Part shown: positions 1-12,631 of the stretch, piece by piece
Layout of the letters: every line of letters starts with the position of its first letter
Position numbering within the stretch: the stretch's first letter is position 1
Origin: Chiridota heheva
Taxonomy: Eukaryota; Echinodermata; Holothuroidea; Apodida; Chiridotidae
DNA length: 64,000 nt
Assembly (NCBI GenBank): GCA_020152595.1
Contig: JAIGNY010000077.1
Coordinates: 1 to 64,000 of the forward strand
Direction: 5' to 3'
Position numbers and translations under genes: made by a program
Notes under the pieces: generated by a model
Seen by the model: only the letters and a program-made list of their open reading frames with translations
Database searches by the model: none
Told to the model about the DNA's origin: nothing

Positions 1-3000
1 TAGAAGAACGCCTTTTGACCGTCGCCATTATTGCAAGAAAGTACAGTGTTTGTGTGTCTTCGTTGCTAGCTAGTTCTGCCTAACGCCCGAACTTACGTCA
101 CAGGCTTATTTGTCACGTGATGAGCATTTTCACTGTTAGCTACGTAGCGTGTGATTTTGCTGCATATTTCCCCCGATATTTGCTCCAATTTTTACGTTTT
201 TTGTGTAAGTTGATGCCATAGTTATGTGAATTTATATTACTAGAGGTTATTATATTAAGTTTTAAGTCAAAGTTGATGACCATGTCATGTCCTCTTTAAA
301 TAATGTGACTTTTGGCTAACAGAAAAATATGCATTTCTTTTTTTAAGCCGCTGCACAAAGTGAATCAGTACTAATTTGTTTATTTTTAACCGAGCCTGGG
401 TGACTTGGAATCAGTACTAATTTGTTTATTTTTAACCGAGCCTGGGTGACTTGAGGCAACACATTTTGGCGATTTCTGCCCAGATTAAGATAAACTGATT
501 AATAAATTTGAGCATTTTGAAATCAAATATTTGCAATTTTTAATTAAATTTAGGTGATCTTTAACCAAATTTTGGCAATTTTCAGCAAAATGTATTGCAA
601 TTTAAAGAAATATGCTCAGTATTCTAAACAAACTTTGGATGACTTTTAATTAAATTTGGGAGATTTTTAACCAAATTTTGGGCAATTATTAACCAAGCTT
701 TAACAATTTCCAAGCCAATTTAGACCAATTTTAAACAAATCTCGGCAACCATATTTGACAGGTTTGAGCCTTTAATTTTAACAAACTTCCAGTGACTTAT
801 ACAAATTGTTTGGGCGATTTTTGTTTCGGCATTTGCCGATTATTAACAAAATATTGCCAATTTTTATCAAAATTTGGGCAATTTTTCAACAAATCTTGTG
901 CGAATTTCAACCACATTCGGTCAAAATTTGTTAAACAAATGCAGTGAATTTTAAACAAATTTTGGCATTTTCATTTAAAGAAATGGGTTTTTTAAAAATC
1001 AAATTTGGGTATTTCTTAACTAACCAAATGTGGGCGACTTTTGACCAAACTTGGACAATTTTTAACCATCAGTGGGTAAGTTTAAACCAAATTTGAGTGA
1101 CTTCTAATCCAGATTCGCGCAATTTGAACCATCAAGTTTGAGCGAAAAAATGCGGGCGATTTTTACTTACATTTGGGTAATTTTTAATCTAATTTAAACC
1201 AGTAATACCCAAATTTAGGCATTTCATCGAAACTTTGAACTTCTTGCTTCTGCACTTGTAACTTGGCATGAAAATAGGTAAATCAGGCAATTTTCACATT
1301 TTTGATAAACATTTAAGAAGATTTTTAACCTAATTTGTCCAATTTTTAGCCAAAGTTGGGCAACTTTCATACAAATACTGACTGTATGGTCGATTTGAAA
1401 TATTACTTGGGTAATTTTGAATCCGGGCAATTTTAATCAAACTTTCTTCTTGTTTTTGAACTTCTAACGAGGCCTAAAACTAGGTACTCTTGTTTATTTT
1501 GCATTCTTTCACCATTTTTTCCGGAAAATAATGCTGCATAAAAAAATTGTCAATTTTTTCGAAGTGGGGAGAAATTCACCCCCTTACCCCTGATAATGTG
1601 TCACCAAGAAACATGGAATTAAGAGGGGTATTTTAAAATTTTATCAAAGGTGTAGCAAAATCAAAAAAGGACAATAAGTCGAATTGGAAATATAAACTAT
1701 TGATAAGAATATGGTGGTAAATTGATTTCAAAATAAATGTTAACATACCAATACATTGATTACAATCTATCTGAATTCGTAATATTTATTTGCAACTTTG
1801 GTCTGAAGGTGCAGGGAAAAAATGATGATAAAGTTATTTGAAAATTAGAAATGTTAACATGCCAATAAATCTATTACAACCGATCTAAATTTGTTCAATT
1901 TATTCGCAAGTCTGGTGTAATCTCTAGAAGACATAATTTAAATACTGTACTTATTTCACTATATTCTGTTTCTATGAAGTCCTCTTTCATTTAAAATGGA
2001 CATGCTTGACCCCTGCACTAACCCCTCAAAATATCATCATGACTTTAAATCAGGCTATAACTTTGCCAGTGTATACCCAAATTCCATTGTTGTACATATT
2101 GTTTTGAGGAATCTGGGATACAAAAAATGTTTCCTAATTTAGGAATGATCATCTTGAAAATATACACATCACTGGGACTTGGGGACCAGGAGGGGAAAGA
2201 ATATTTAACTGAAGGGAATGCCCCCTCCTCCCCCTTCGCGCCTCTGGATACGTCACTGGCGACTTAAGTTAAGTGTCTTCAGTATATCAGCTAAGATACA
2301 ATTTATACAAAATTGTTTAGTTTGTTCGAGCGGCTGGAAATATAAGTCAGCAACAACAGTTTGGGAAACTTCAGTGTTATAAATTAAATATAAGAGTAGC
2401 GTAGGAACGGGGGAAAGACCAATGGGATCAGCTTATAAATATTTCAAATTATTCATATCTGGAAAAGAAATAGCTTTGAGCAAAATCCTGCCTCAAATGA
2501 CAGGGTTTCAGAAAAAATGGTTTTCAAATGTTGAGTGTCAGGAAGAAGAAAAAATGTCTTTACAAATCATTCACGTTTTCAAAAAAATGCTGTGAAAATT
2601 TTGCTCCCTGTGCAAAGTCAATGAGATTTAAATTACGTTCTCAAATCGTATACGTTTTCAAAAACATTGTCTTAAATCACACCGTTCAAAAAATATTGTC
2701 GCTCAAATGTGACCTATTTTCAAAACGTTGGTCTCAAAATGACAAGTTTCAGATCAGGGAGTTGGCTTTAGACCAACTTACCTGTTCAGATCAAACTGTT
2801 TCTTAAATGTATTTGGCAAAAATTCTCTTTTCAAACTGGAGGTTAAACAAAACATTAAAGTTATATAAAGCAGTCATCAGGAAAAATCAATACCACAGAT
2901 GGACAAATGTGTTGATGGTTATGTCAACGTGTGCGCATAATTTTTTTTCCGCGAGTCAATGGACTAAAAAAAGAATTTTCCAACACATCCCTGTCCCATT

Positions 3001-3640
3001 TTAAGAAAGAAAAAAAAATATATGTATATATTCCTCCTCCTTTTCTCTCACTCTACTACAACACACTTGTGACCAGGGAGCAGTTGCAGCCCCTGCTCTG
3101 ACTATAAGAGCTACTAAATGTCTCCTTGCTATGACCATGGAGACGCCACTTTAATGTCAAATCTAATCTGTCAACTGTACAAAATTACGGAGGTCTTTAC
3201 CGGCCACACCAAATGAAAAAGAAACCGAAAAGAACAAGGACGGGATTCACTTATTCAACTCAGCCAACCGTGTTACAGCCGCGTTACTTATTCATTTCAG
3301 CCGTGTTACTTATTCGACATGCTTCCATAATACTAGGGGCTGCAGACAAGACCGGTACAAACAACGTGTCTAACGCCAAGCCGAATAAGTATTAAGTAAC
3401 AATTTTCAGCCGGGTTAATGCAGTGCACCACAACACACTCACAAGATCTTAAATTAGGAGACTTGGAAATGAAAATATGAAAATAAAATGAATATCTTTT
3501 GCCATAATTTAGGCCTAACGTGACGTTACTTAAACTTACAGTATTTTACATTACACCTCATGAATCAGGAATATTTAAGTAATAAATAAGACTGGTAGCA
3601 AAGAAATTGTTGACAACTTGATCGAAACCAAAAGCGATAC
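1..3640. other. Non-coding, AT-rich, degenerate short repeats
   Basis: No convincing gene. 362-453 is a 46-bp direct duplication. 480-1,440 consists of diverged units around aaattttggcaatttt and tttaacc. 2,440-2,780 has diverged units of the type tcaaatgacaagtttcag. 1,975-2,040 resembles, in reverse, the terminus of the MITE at 37,727. Short ORFs here look random. Confidence 0.6.
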
Positions 3641-3658
3641 TAGCCTAACGTTACATAC

Positions 3659-3842
3659 CTGGGATATTCAGGGTCATTTTGAAGAGTTCGTAACGAGCGA
3701 TCATTTTTCGTAGACGTTCAATGTCCGGACATTTCAACAAAAAATTATACGAATCCCACATTTGTGATTCCCAGTCATCATTTTTTTTCTTCTCCACATT
3801 AGTCTGGTTTGTAACTCCATTACTATTAGGTACCACAGCCAT
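3659..3842 (-). CDS. Candidate first coding exon of an unidentified gene
   Basis: Reads 61 codons from an ATG at 3,842 to a good donor (gtatgt) on the low side. The protein starts MAVVPNSNGV and includes a plausible folded stretch, WESQMWDSYNFLLKCPD then IERLRKMIARYELFKMTLNI. The second half recalls the helical start of TylF-like methyltransferase-family proteins, but that is a memory-level resemblance. The ORF reads above ATG to a non-ATG codon, so I start at ATG. No downstream exon was found in 1-3,658. It could also be a chance ORF. Confidence 0.5.
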
Positions 3843-4130
3843 CTCGTAATTTACCAATCAAAGTTTATTCCAAAATTAGTACAACAAGCAACACAATAGA
3901 CCTAACTTACTGAATAGAGCAACCCGTGTCTAGCCCGTAATAATGTCTAACGTTAGCACTTGCCTAGCCCCAAGGCTCGAACCTGTGTATGTCACGAACT
4001 GTGGTTACCAAACGCTAGACAGACTATCTTAGAACGCCAAGTGGGCAAAAACTCTGTGACATAATAGCCACGTTTAAATTTATTTAAATATTTAGGGCGG
4101 TCGAAATTATGAGGCGATGATAAACTAGGG

Positions 4131-4530
4131 AGTCAGGAAGCTCAGTTGGTAGAGCACAAGACTGAGATGCTGGGGGTACCCGGTTCAAGCCTTAAACATG
4201 TCTAACCAGTTTTTCCACGCTATGCAGACATACACCATCATGATCAAAGCGGAAGAACGTTGTTTGCAGCTCCTGCTCCTCATTCAACTGTTGAATGAAG
4301 TGGCAATAGTTAAATGGCGCTCGCTGTCCTTCGGAGGGGACGTTTAACTGTCAGTAGGACAGTCACACTCTACCTGGTTCTCTGAACACCTATCCAAAAG
4401 AGTGAAAACCCACTGTTCATCCACTTCCATCCCAGTCGCACGAGACTGGCATCTGCTATGCAGGCTATAGCTTGGCGTCTATGTTCCGTATAGGAGTCTT
4501 GCTGAGTTCCTGTGAGGATCATGCACAAAA
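4131..4530 (+). mobile_element. tRNA-derived SINE (copy 1)
   Basis: A tRNA-like head with an A-box-like agctcagttggtagagc and a B-box-like ggttcaagcc is followed by a body. The body contains tgtccttcggaggggacgt and ctacctggttctctg, also found in the SINE at 15.5 kb. The head lacks a foldable complete tRNA, so it is not a tRNA gene. Confidence 0.65.
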
Positions 4531-4658
4531 CAAATACTATAGAAGGCCTAGGTAGGTAGTGATAAATTTCATCCAACGATATTTTATTATTGTCGGTCAA
4601 AAACATCTATCAGTGATAGAAATTAAAAAAAAAATTGGCCATTATTGGTGATAACTGA

Positions 4659-6412
4659 TAATATCCAGCGGCGATAAAGTATCCAGCGGCGATAAAGTAT
4701 CCAGCGGTGATAAGGTATCCAGCGGCGATAAAGTATCCAGTGGCGATAATGTATCCAGCGGCGATAAAGTATCCAGCGGCGACAAAGTACCCAGCGGCAA
4801 GAAAGTATCCAGGGGCGATAAAGTATCCAGCGGCGATAAAGTATCCAGCGGCGATAAAGTATCCAGCGGTGATAAAGTATCCAGCGGCGATAAAGTATCC
4901 AGCGGCGATAAAGTATCCAGCGGCGATAAAGTATCCAGCGGCGATAAAGTATCCAGCGGTGATAAAGTATCCAGCGGCGATAAAGTATCCAGCGGCGATA
5001 AAGTATCCAGCGGTGATATAGTATCCAGCGGCGATAAAGTATCCAGCGATGATGATAAAGTATCCAGCGGCGATAAAGTATCCAGCGATGATGATAAAGT
5101 ATCCAGCGGCTATAAAGTATCCAGCGATGATGATAAAGTATCCAGTGGCGATAAAGTATCCAGCGGCGATAAAGTATCCAGCGGCGATAAAGTATCCAGC
5201 GATGATGATAAAGTATCCAGCGGCGATAAAGTATCCAGCGGCGATAAAGTATCCAGCGGTGATATAGTATCCAGCGGCGATAAAGTATCCAGCGATGATG
5301 ATAAAGTATCCAGCGGCGATAAAGTATCCAGCGATGATGATAAAGTATCCAGTGGCGATAAAGTATCCAGCGGCGATAAAGTATCCAGCGGCGATAAAGT
5401 ATCCAGCGGCGATAAAGTATCCAGCGGCGATAAAGTATCCAGCGGCGATAAAGTATCCAGCGATGATGATAAAGTATCCAGCGGCGATAAAGTATCCAGC
5501 GGCGATAAAGTATCCAGCGGCGATAAAGTATCCAGCGATGATGATAAAGTATCCAGCGATGATGATAAAGTATCCAGCGGCGATAAAGTATCCAGCGGCG
5601 ATAAAGTATCCAGCGGCGATATAGTATCCAGCGGCGATAAAGTATCCAGCGATGATGATAAAGTATCCAGCGGCGATAAAGTATCCAGCGATGATGATAA
5701 AGTATCCAGCGGCTATAAAGTATCCAGCGATGATGATAAAGTATCCAGTGGCGATAAAGTATCCAGCGGCGATAAAGTATCCAGCGGCGATAAAGTATCC
5801 AGCGGCGATAAAGTATCCAGCGGCGATAAAGTATCCAGCGATGATGATAAAGTATCCAGCGGCGATAAAGTATCCAGCGATGATGATAAAGTATCCAGCG
5901 GCTATAAAGTATCCAGCGATGATGATAAAGTATCCAGTGGCGATAAAGTATCCAGCGGCGATAAAGTATCCAGCGGCGATAAAGTATCCAGCAGCGATAA
6001 AGTATCCAGCGATGATGATAAAGTATCCAGCGATGATAAAGTATCCAGCGGCGATATAGTATCCAGCGGTGATATAGTATCCAGCGGCGATGAAGTATCC
6101 AGCGGCGATGAAGTATCCAGCGGCGATAAAGTATCCAGCGGCGATGAAGTATCCAGCGGTGATATAGTATCCAGCGGCGATGAAGTATCCAGCGGCTATA
6201 AAGTATCCAGCGATGATGATAAAGTATCCAGTGGCGATAAAGTATCCAGGGGCGATAAAGTATCCAGCGGTGATATAGTATCCAGCGGCGATGAAGTATC
6301 CAGCGGCGATAAAGTATCCAGCGGCGATAAAGTATCCAGTGGCGATAAAGTATCCAGCAGCGATAAAGTATCCAGCGGCGATGAAGTATCCAGCGGCGAT
6401 AAAGTATCCATC
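4659..6412. repeat. 18-bp satellite, about 95 units, with 21-bp variants
   Basis: The unit is ggcgataaagtatccagc. Interspersed 21-bp variants begin gatgatgataaag, and there are ggtgatatag and ggcgatgaag variants. Blocks of several units recur in the same order (for example 5,040-5,290 and 5,640-6,010), so there is higher-order structure. Long ORFs on both strands (KYPAAI-type and SPLDTL-type) are by-products of the unit length. Confidence 0.95.
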
Positions 6413-6507
6413 AACTTTTTCATACTTAAAAAGTCTTTGCTTCTGCTCTTATACCTTTGTTTTCCCAGCATATAACTTGTAAAAACTCTTTAATTGTGAC
6501 CTCAGAG

Positions 6508-6661
6508 CATAGGCGTAGGAACCGGGGGCACTTACCCCCAATATCGCACTGACTTACATGGTGCCCCCTCAACTAAGTCATTTTTTAACTATTGAACTAT
6601 TGTTGTAAGATACCCCCGACCCCCACCACCACCAATGAAGAACATGTTCCTACGCCTATGC
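6508..6661. mobile_element. hAT-like MITE, 154 bp, with perfect 8-bp target duplication
   Basis: Terminal inverted repeat cataggcgtaggaac at 6,508 and its complement ending at 6,661. Both sides are flanked by cctcagag (6,500-6,507 and 6,662-6,669). An 8-bp duplication is characteristic of hAT transposition. No coding capacity. Confidence 0.85.
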
Positions 6662-7758
6662 CTCAGAGTGTGTGAGACACCCCGAATTTCATTAGTGGGG
6701 CATCTTTGAAATGGGCCATGTAGGGCAAAACTTACTATATGTGAACCCGGGCCATTGTCATTACATAAACTGAGGTGTCCTACCCCATCATCATGTTAAG
6801 ATTATTAAGATATATTTCAGTCCCTTTATTATATTTAAACTTTTTATTGACATAGTGAAAAAAGTAACATAAATTTCACTCGTAGAGCATCTTTTGATTT
6901 AGTTTCCTGGACAAGAAACATATAATACCACAGCATAACAGCACAGCGGCGTAGTAAATACTTTGCCATTGAAAGGATGGGGAGGGGACGGGGAGGGGAG
7001 GGGAGTTGTCGGATTTTTCATTTCTCTTGTCAAGAGAAGGGGGTAAAATTATTGGTAAATGTCCAGAAAATTTACGCGAATTTCACAAAATTGAAAGCAA
7101 TTATACAAAAATTGAAGGCAATTATACAAAAATTGTAGACAGTTTTCTGAAAATTGAAGACAGCTCGGAAATCGACAAAATTTTCCCGAAAATTACACAA
7201 AAATTGAAGCAAATTTCACGAAAATCAGTGGCGTATGTAGCCAGAGAAGGCCAGGGGACAATTCCCCCTACTTACATATTCTTGCCCCCTAATTCCCAGT
7301 GGTATTAAAAATGATGATTCCTATAAAGGTGCGTACGTAGGTACATGGGTAAATTTAACACCTGGAAATTTTCCCGCCATTATCTTGATCGCCCGTTTAA
7401 TATACATTACCACCAGATACATTTCATTATTACTTTTATTTTCATTATATTGTTTTTCTTGTTATATATTGTTGTACAATCTTTTATAACACTGTCACAC
7501 AATTTCTAACACTGATATTGTTTTCCACACACCGCTCGTTGTTTACTATACCAAGATCAATAAATATTGTTGAATGCAAATTATCACTGTTGTTCAGTTT
7601 TATTCCCACCTCATAGAATTGATCCTCACCTTATAAATGTGACCGAACGAAACACTGACTTACATCTTTTACCACCAGTGCTCCACCACCAACTGAAAAT
7701 TACCACCACCAACTGAAACTTACCACCACCAACTGAAACTTACCACCACCTCGGAAAT

Positions 7759-7921
7759 AGTGGCGTATCTATAGGGCCCCGTGGGCCAGGGGCAAGTGGG
7801 GCCCTGCGGGTCAGGGCTATGGTATATAGGTATAATGATATATTTTTGTAACGGGTCGCCTTATAAGGGGAGCAGAGGAGGCTGCCCCTCCCACCTCCCC
7901 TTCCCCTTAGCTACGCCACTG
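7759..7921. mobile_element. hAT-like MITE, about 163 bp
   Basis: Ends agtggcgtatcta and, inverted, tagctacgccact. Flanks carry near-identical cctcggaaat and cctcagaaat, a probable target duplication or a pre-existing repeat. The interior is GC-rich and non-coding. The 7,670-7,755 flank is itself a short tandem repeat (taccaccaccaactgaaa). Confidence 0.6.
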
Positions 7922-8084
7922 CCTCAGAAATATGACCGAACACAATTCATCACTACCTTCGATTTTTTTACCATCGCTTTAAAAATGTGACCGCCTATTA
8001 ATTTACCTTCTAGTTTTGCCCACTTGGCGTTCCATAGGCTATACACTATGGAATCCGAAAAGCTGAGGGCAATTTTGACACATA

Positions 8085-8865
8085 CTACTGTTTTTATACG
8101 TAATACTGTTTTGACACGTACTACTAAACTGATACATACTACTACTAAACTGACTACCACTGTTTTGATACGTACTACTACTAATTTGACACGTACTACT
8201 ACTAAACTGATACATACTACTACTAAACTGACTACTACTGTTTTGATACGTACTACTACTGATTTGACACTACTACTAAACTGATACATACTACTACTAA
8301 ACTGACTACTATATTAATAATTGTAAAGCGCTTTGATAAAGTCTATGACAGTTTAAAAGCGCTATATAAGCACTACGATTATTATTATTATTACTACTGT
8401 TTTGATACGTACTACTACTGTTTTGATACGTACTACTACTAATTTGACACGTACTACTACTAAACTGATACATACTACTACTAAACTAACACGTACTACT
8501 ACTACTGATTTGACACGTACTACTACTGTTTTGATACGTACTAGTACTGTTTTGATACGTAATACTACTGATTTGACACGTACTACTACTGTTTTGATAC
8601 GTACTAGTACTGTTTTGATACGTAATACTACTGATTTGACACGTACTACTACTAAACTGACACGTACTACTATTGTTTTGGTACGTACTACTACTGTTTT
8701 GATACGTTACTACTGATTTGACACATACTACTACTAAACTGATACATACTACTACTAAACTAACACGTACTACTACTGTTTTGACACGTACTACTACTGT
8801 TTTGACTACTGATTTGTCACGTACTACTATGCTGACACGTAAAGTCACTTCTACTGCACTGATTT
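8085..8865. repeat. 21-bp satellite, interrupted
   Basis: The unit is ctactactgttttgatacgta with variants (aaactgacac, gatttgacac). It runs 8,085-8,310 and 8,395-8,865, split by a LINE tail. Reading frames of TTTVLIR and its complement are array artefacts. Confidence 0.92.
8310..8394 (+). mobile_element. CR1/L2-like LINE 3' tail inserted in the satellite
   Basis: Contains ttgtaaagcgctttgataaa and agcgctatataagcac and ends in (att)n, the usual 3' terminus of CR1/L2-group retrotransposons and SINEs that borrow it. The same satellite lies on both sides. Confidence 0.7.
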
Positions 8866-8869
8866 CATG

Positions 8870-9826
8870 GTCGAGTGAGAAGACAGCCAGAGAGCGTGAC
8901 GTCATTCGCCCTATATACGTGTGTGCATGGTTTGTCAAAAAAAAAAATTCGCCTTTGATCCATGGATGACGTCAAAATCAAAGTTGTTATATTAATGACT
9001 TATAAAATTATTGGTTTATTGAACTAAAAGTGCGCAGAAAGTAACGGTAAAATTAAATCGTGTATAAAATTTTTTAAATCAACAATTTCAGTAGAATATT
9101 TAATTCACACATTTCTTTGGTATGTTCTATTTTTGAAACGCTTGACTCTCAACTGCCCTGACTTGGAACCGCATGGGTGGGTGACTTCAAAAAAAGTCTC
9201 ACGATTTTGTAACCTGTAGGTATAGGAGTTCCGACTCTTGGCCTTTGGCCTTTACGTAGACAGCTGAGACAGCTCTTACTGTCACAGGATTATGTTTGGT
9301 TTATTTGTATGTGGTTTGTTATCTGTTTGTCCAAGGAAGGGCGTAAGCGAAACCATGGGTTTGGGTGTTTCTGTTTCCTGTTTACAGGTGTACAGATCGC
9401 TGTATTAATTGAAACCGCAGATAATTATTACATGTGAAATTAGAAAAGGATATTGGGACATTTAAAGCAATTTTTCAGCCAATTTACTGTTTTTGTACTG
9501 TGCATGAAGGAAAGTTTAAAGAGGGGATGGGGGATTGGGTTGGGGATCGGGGGGGGGGGATATCCTACCCCTCACACAGCTAAGCTAAAATTAACAACAT
9601 TTAATCAGATACGGGTAGGGGGTGATGTTTTAATTTGTCGGGAAATAGTAATAATGTAACGACTTATTATTTCCCTAACCTCGTAAAGGTTTTATTATTA
9701 TTACTGATGTTTCTTTTCTAGCCATTTCTTTATACTTGTTCTTGTTTTGAGGGGAGGGGAGGATGATGATACCTTTTCCCCAGTTTTCATCGTGACGATC
9801 TTCCCTGACACCCCCTGTCCCCACCC
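8870..9826. other. No feature recognised
   Basis: AT-rich sequence with a G-run at 9,550-9,560 and no coding pattern. Nothing supported. Confidence 0.5.
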
Positions 9827-10705
9827 CATGCAGGGGCGCAGTAAGGGGAAAACAAACAAAATATTCCTAGTGATAGCTGGAAAATTTCCACTGGTAATTT
9901 AAGTTTCCTGGATCGGGCAATCCCTTCAATTTCCGGGAAATTTTCTTCATTTTGGGGGAATTTTCTTCAATTTCTGGGAAATATTTTCCAGTTTTTGTGA
10001 AATTTTGGCCAATATTTTTTGGGGAAATTTTGGTCAGTTTACGGGAAATTTTGGTCAAATATTGGCAATTTTACCAAACTATTCAATAATTTTACAACAT
10101 TTTTCGATTTTATGATAACAATTTTCTTATATGATCACTTATTTTCAATAGAACAGCATTTTCGGAAAATACCATTTTAATAAGGGTTTACCTGATATTT
10201 TGTGGTCTTTTTTAGGCTGAAGAAGGTGCGTCAAACCGTATTTATAGGTTGAGAGAGAGCTTCCCCACCCTATGCAGGGGCGTAGTAAGGGAAAAACCGA
10301 CAAAAAATTCCCCGTGATAGTTTGAAAAATTGCACTGGTAATTTAAGTTTTTCTGGATCGGGAAATCCCCTTAAATTTCCGGGGGAATTTTTTTCATTTT
10401 CGGGGAAATATTTTCCAGTTTTCGTAAAACTTTGGCCAGTTTGTTTTGGAAATTTTGGTCAGTTTCTGGGAAATTTTGGTCAAAATATTGGCAATTTTAC
10501 CAAATTATCCAATAATTTTACAACATTTATTGATTTTATGATAGCAATTTTCTTATATGACCGATTTTATTTTTTTTTTGACCCTTTTTTTTTTTTTTTG
10601 CAATAGAACGGCATTTTCGGAAAATACCATTTTAATAAGGGTTCACCTGATATTTTGTGGTATTTTTTTAGGCTGAAGAAGGTGCACTAAACCGTAGTCA
10701 TGGGT
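9827..10705. repeat. Direct duplication, two units of about 440 bp
   Basis: 9,827-10,272 and 10,273-10,705 align along their length. Both begin at gcaggggcg(c/t)agtaaggg, pass through tttccgggaaattttcttca-like segments, and end with ggctgaagaaggtgc. The start resembles hAT MITE termini (caggggcgtag), so this may be a duplicated MITE. Confidence 0.8.
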
Positions 10706-10939
10706 TGGAGAAATAGAAGTGGGGGGACACAAAAGTTAATATTTTTGAAAAAAGTTCTTACCCTGAGGTTCCAGCAGTTATTATACATTGAAGTATTAAG
10801 CAAGATCTTCGCTGAAGTGCACGAACAAATTCCTTTATTTGGCCACGAAAGGATTCTCTTGGTCGGTGGATAAATAAATTCGGAAAAATTAGTCTTTTTT
10901 TTTAAATATACTGATATCAAGGGCGTAACCAGTTTTTTT

Positions 10940-11480
10940 GGTGTGTGTGGGAGGAAGAAGGGGGCGAGGGGGTGCCAGCTGTATATGCTTTGCGCATGGG
11001 TCTAGTGGGGTCCAGCTATGAAAGTTATGCGTTTTGGTGGACTAGAGAGTGCCTAAAACGTCTAATTCGGCGTGGGGTCTATTCATTTAAAAAGGTCGGT
11101 CCTTTTTTTTCTTTCTTTCTTTTGGAATTTTCTTTGGGAGCGAGTATTCGCTTTGCTGCATTCGGCGCGGGGTCTAGGGGCCCGCTGTAGGGCCCCTAAT
11201 GGGATACCGTGGGAGCGAAGCCCGTGATGCACTTTGGTAGACTAAAGGGTGCATAAACGTCTAATACTGTATTCGATCGCCCGATATTTCAGCTAAGTAA
11301 AAATATAAAATCATATTGAAAATGATAAAAATCATTGTCAAGGACTACTCATTTGAAAATGTCGGTCCTTTATTATTATTATTTTTTTTTTTTTTTGGGG
11401 GGAGGGGGGGTGGTGGAATTTTTTTTTGTGGGGCGAATATACGCTTTGCACATTCGGCGTGGAATCTATGGGGGAAAAGA
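10940..11480. repeat. Two diverged copies of a GC-rich repeat
   Basis: 10,975-11,185 and 11,205-11,475 share tggactagagagtgcctaaa-like, aaaacgtctaat, tcggtcctttt and tcggcgtgg blocks in the same order. Non-coding as far as seen. Confidence 0.6.
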
Positions 11481-11832
11481 GTAAGAAGTCCCTAATCTGT
11501 TAGTTGCATTTCTTTAATTTTCCTTTCTAAAAATTGAAGTTTTTGGTGCATGAAAAGCTGATTGAACTGTTTTGGGCGTGAGTTAAGATCAGTGGTGCCG
11601 GCGGACATGATGGACGATTATCCCTTCTGCCAATCTGTCCTTTGCCCTTTGTGAGCGCATACGGAAGCCGGAAGGAGTTTCAGATAAGGCAAGAAGATAG
11701 GAGGGGTCTCCCCCAAGAAATGTTATGAAAATTGGTGCCAAGATATGCCATCTCTCGGCTTTGGCACTTTGATTAATAATGGTCATTTTTTTAACAAACC
11801 ATCGGTTCATGTAACATGTTCAATTGTCACAG

Positions 11833-11836
<4 letters not shown>

Positions 11837-11920
<84 letters not shown>
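11837..11920. repeat. (TA)n microsatellite
   Basis: About 41 uninterrupted TA units. The 11,480-11,836 and 11,920-12,360 flanks show no feature beyond short ORFs. Confidence 0.98.
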
Positions 11921-11924
<4 letters not shown>

Positions 11925-12360
11925 AATTATACTCAATTATGATTATGACCTAACTATAACGTGTATTGGAAGACACAGTGGCGTTAGTAGAATTGTTGGG
12001 TGTAGATGGGAGGAGGACCTAGTAAATTTCTCGAAAATTTGTTATAATCAATTTTATTATAAGGAATCTGTATTCAGAATCAGAGGCGTAAAATGCGGGT
12101 ACAGTCACTGGAATATTTCACCGTCCAGGTTTTTTATGCTTTCTTCCGGGCTGGGAAGTAAAATTGTAGAAAATCAAACTCAAATTGAACACATTGGTAA
12201 AATTAAAGGATTTCCAGTGGTAATATTGATCGAAATTGTGGAATATATGATGTCCTGAACGTGAAAGATTTAAGCGCTGATTGGTTAAAATTCTTCCGCA
12301 TGCACTTGTCAAAAGTGACTCAGGACACACAGGGTATAATGTAAATAAAGTGCCAATTTA

Positions 12361-12535
12361 TTAAAGGATTAGTTTAGGGGTCAAGCAAGTCTATCTTATA
12401 TGGAACTGGACTTCAAAAGAAATGAAACAGTGCAGAAAGCACTCAAAAATCTTATTCCGTTCAGCCATTACAGTATCGAAGTTTAAAGTTTATTATAATT
12501 TGTGTAGAAACGACTGAAATCAGACTAGTTGTGAT
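12361..12535. mobile_element. Partial copy of the ggattagt-type MITE
   Basis: Starts aaggattagtttaggggtca and continues through cttattccgttca, matching the left half of the complete element at 37,727-38,288. The right half is missing. Confidence 0.65.
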
Positions 12536-12631
12536 GTCATAGCCTCAGAGGCTGTTTTGACTGTTTATGTTTTAAATATTATTTTGTATCTTTTTCTAAT
12601 ATGCTCCATTTTGTTTCTAATAGTTTTGTTT

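Noticed and set aside
4131..4205. tRNA gene
   Set aside because: The A-box-like and B-box-like segments are there but the stems do not form and the sequence continues as a SINE body.
4707..6059. Chain of KYPAAI-repeat ORFs, resembling a silk- or adhesive-like protein
   Set aside because: Broken by in-frame stops at irregular units, no signal peptide or non-repetitive ends, and the opposite strand is open as well.
11589..11810. 73-codon minus-strand ORF with SAKAERWHILAPIF
   Set aside because: Looks partly protein-like but has no splice sites, neighbour or family resemblance; not enough to call.
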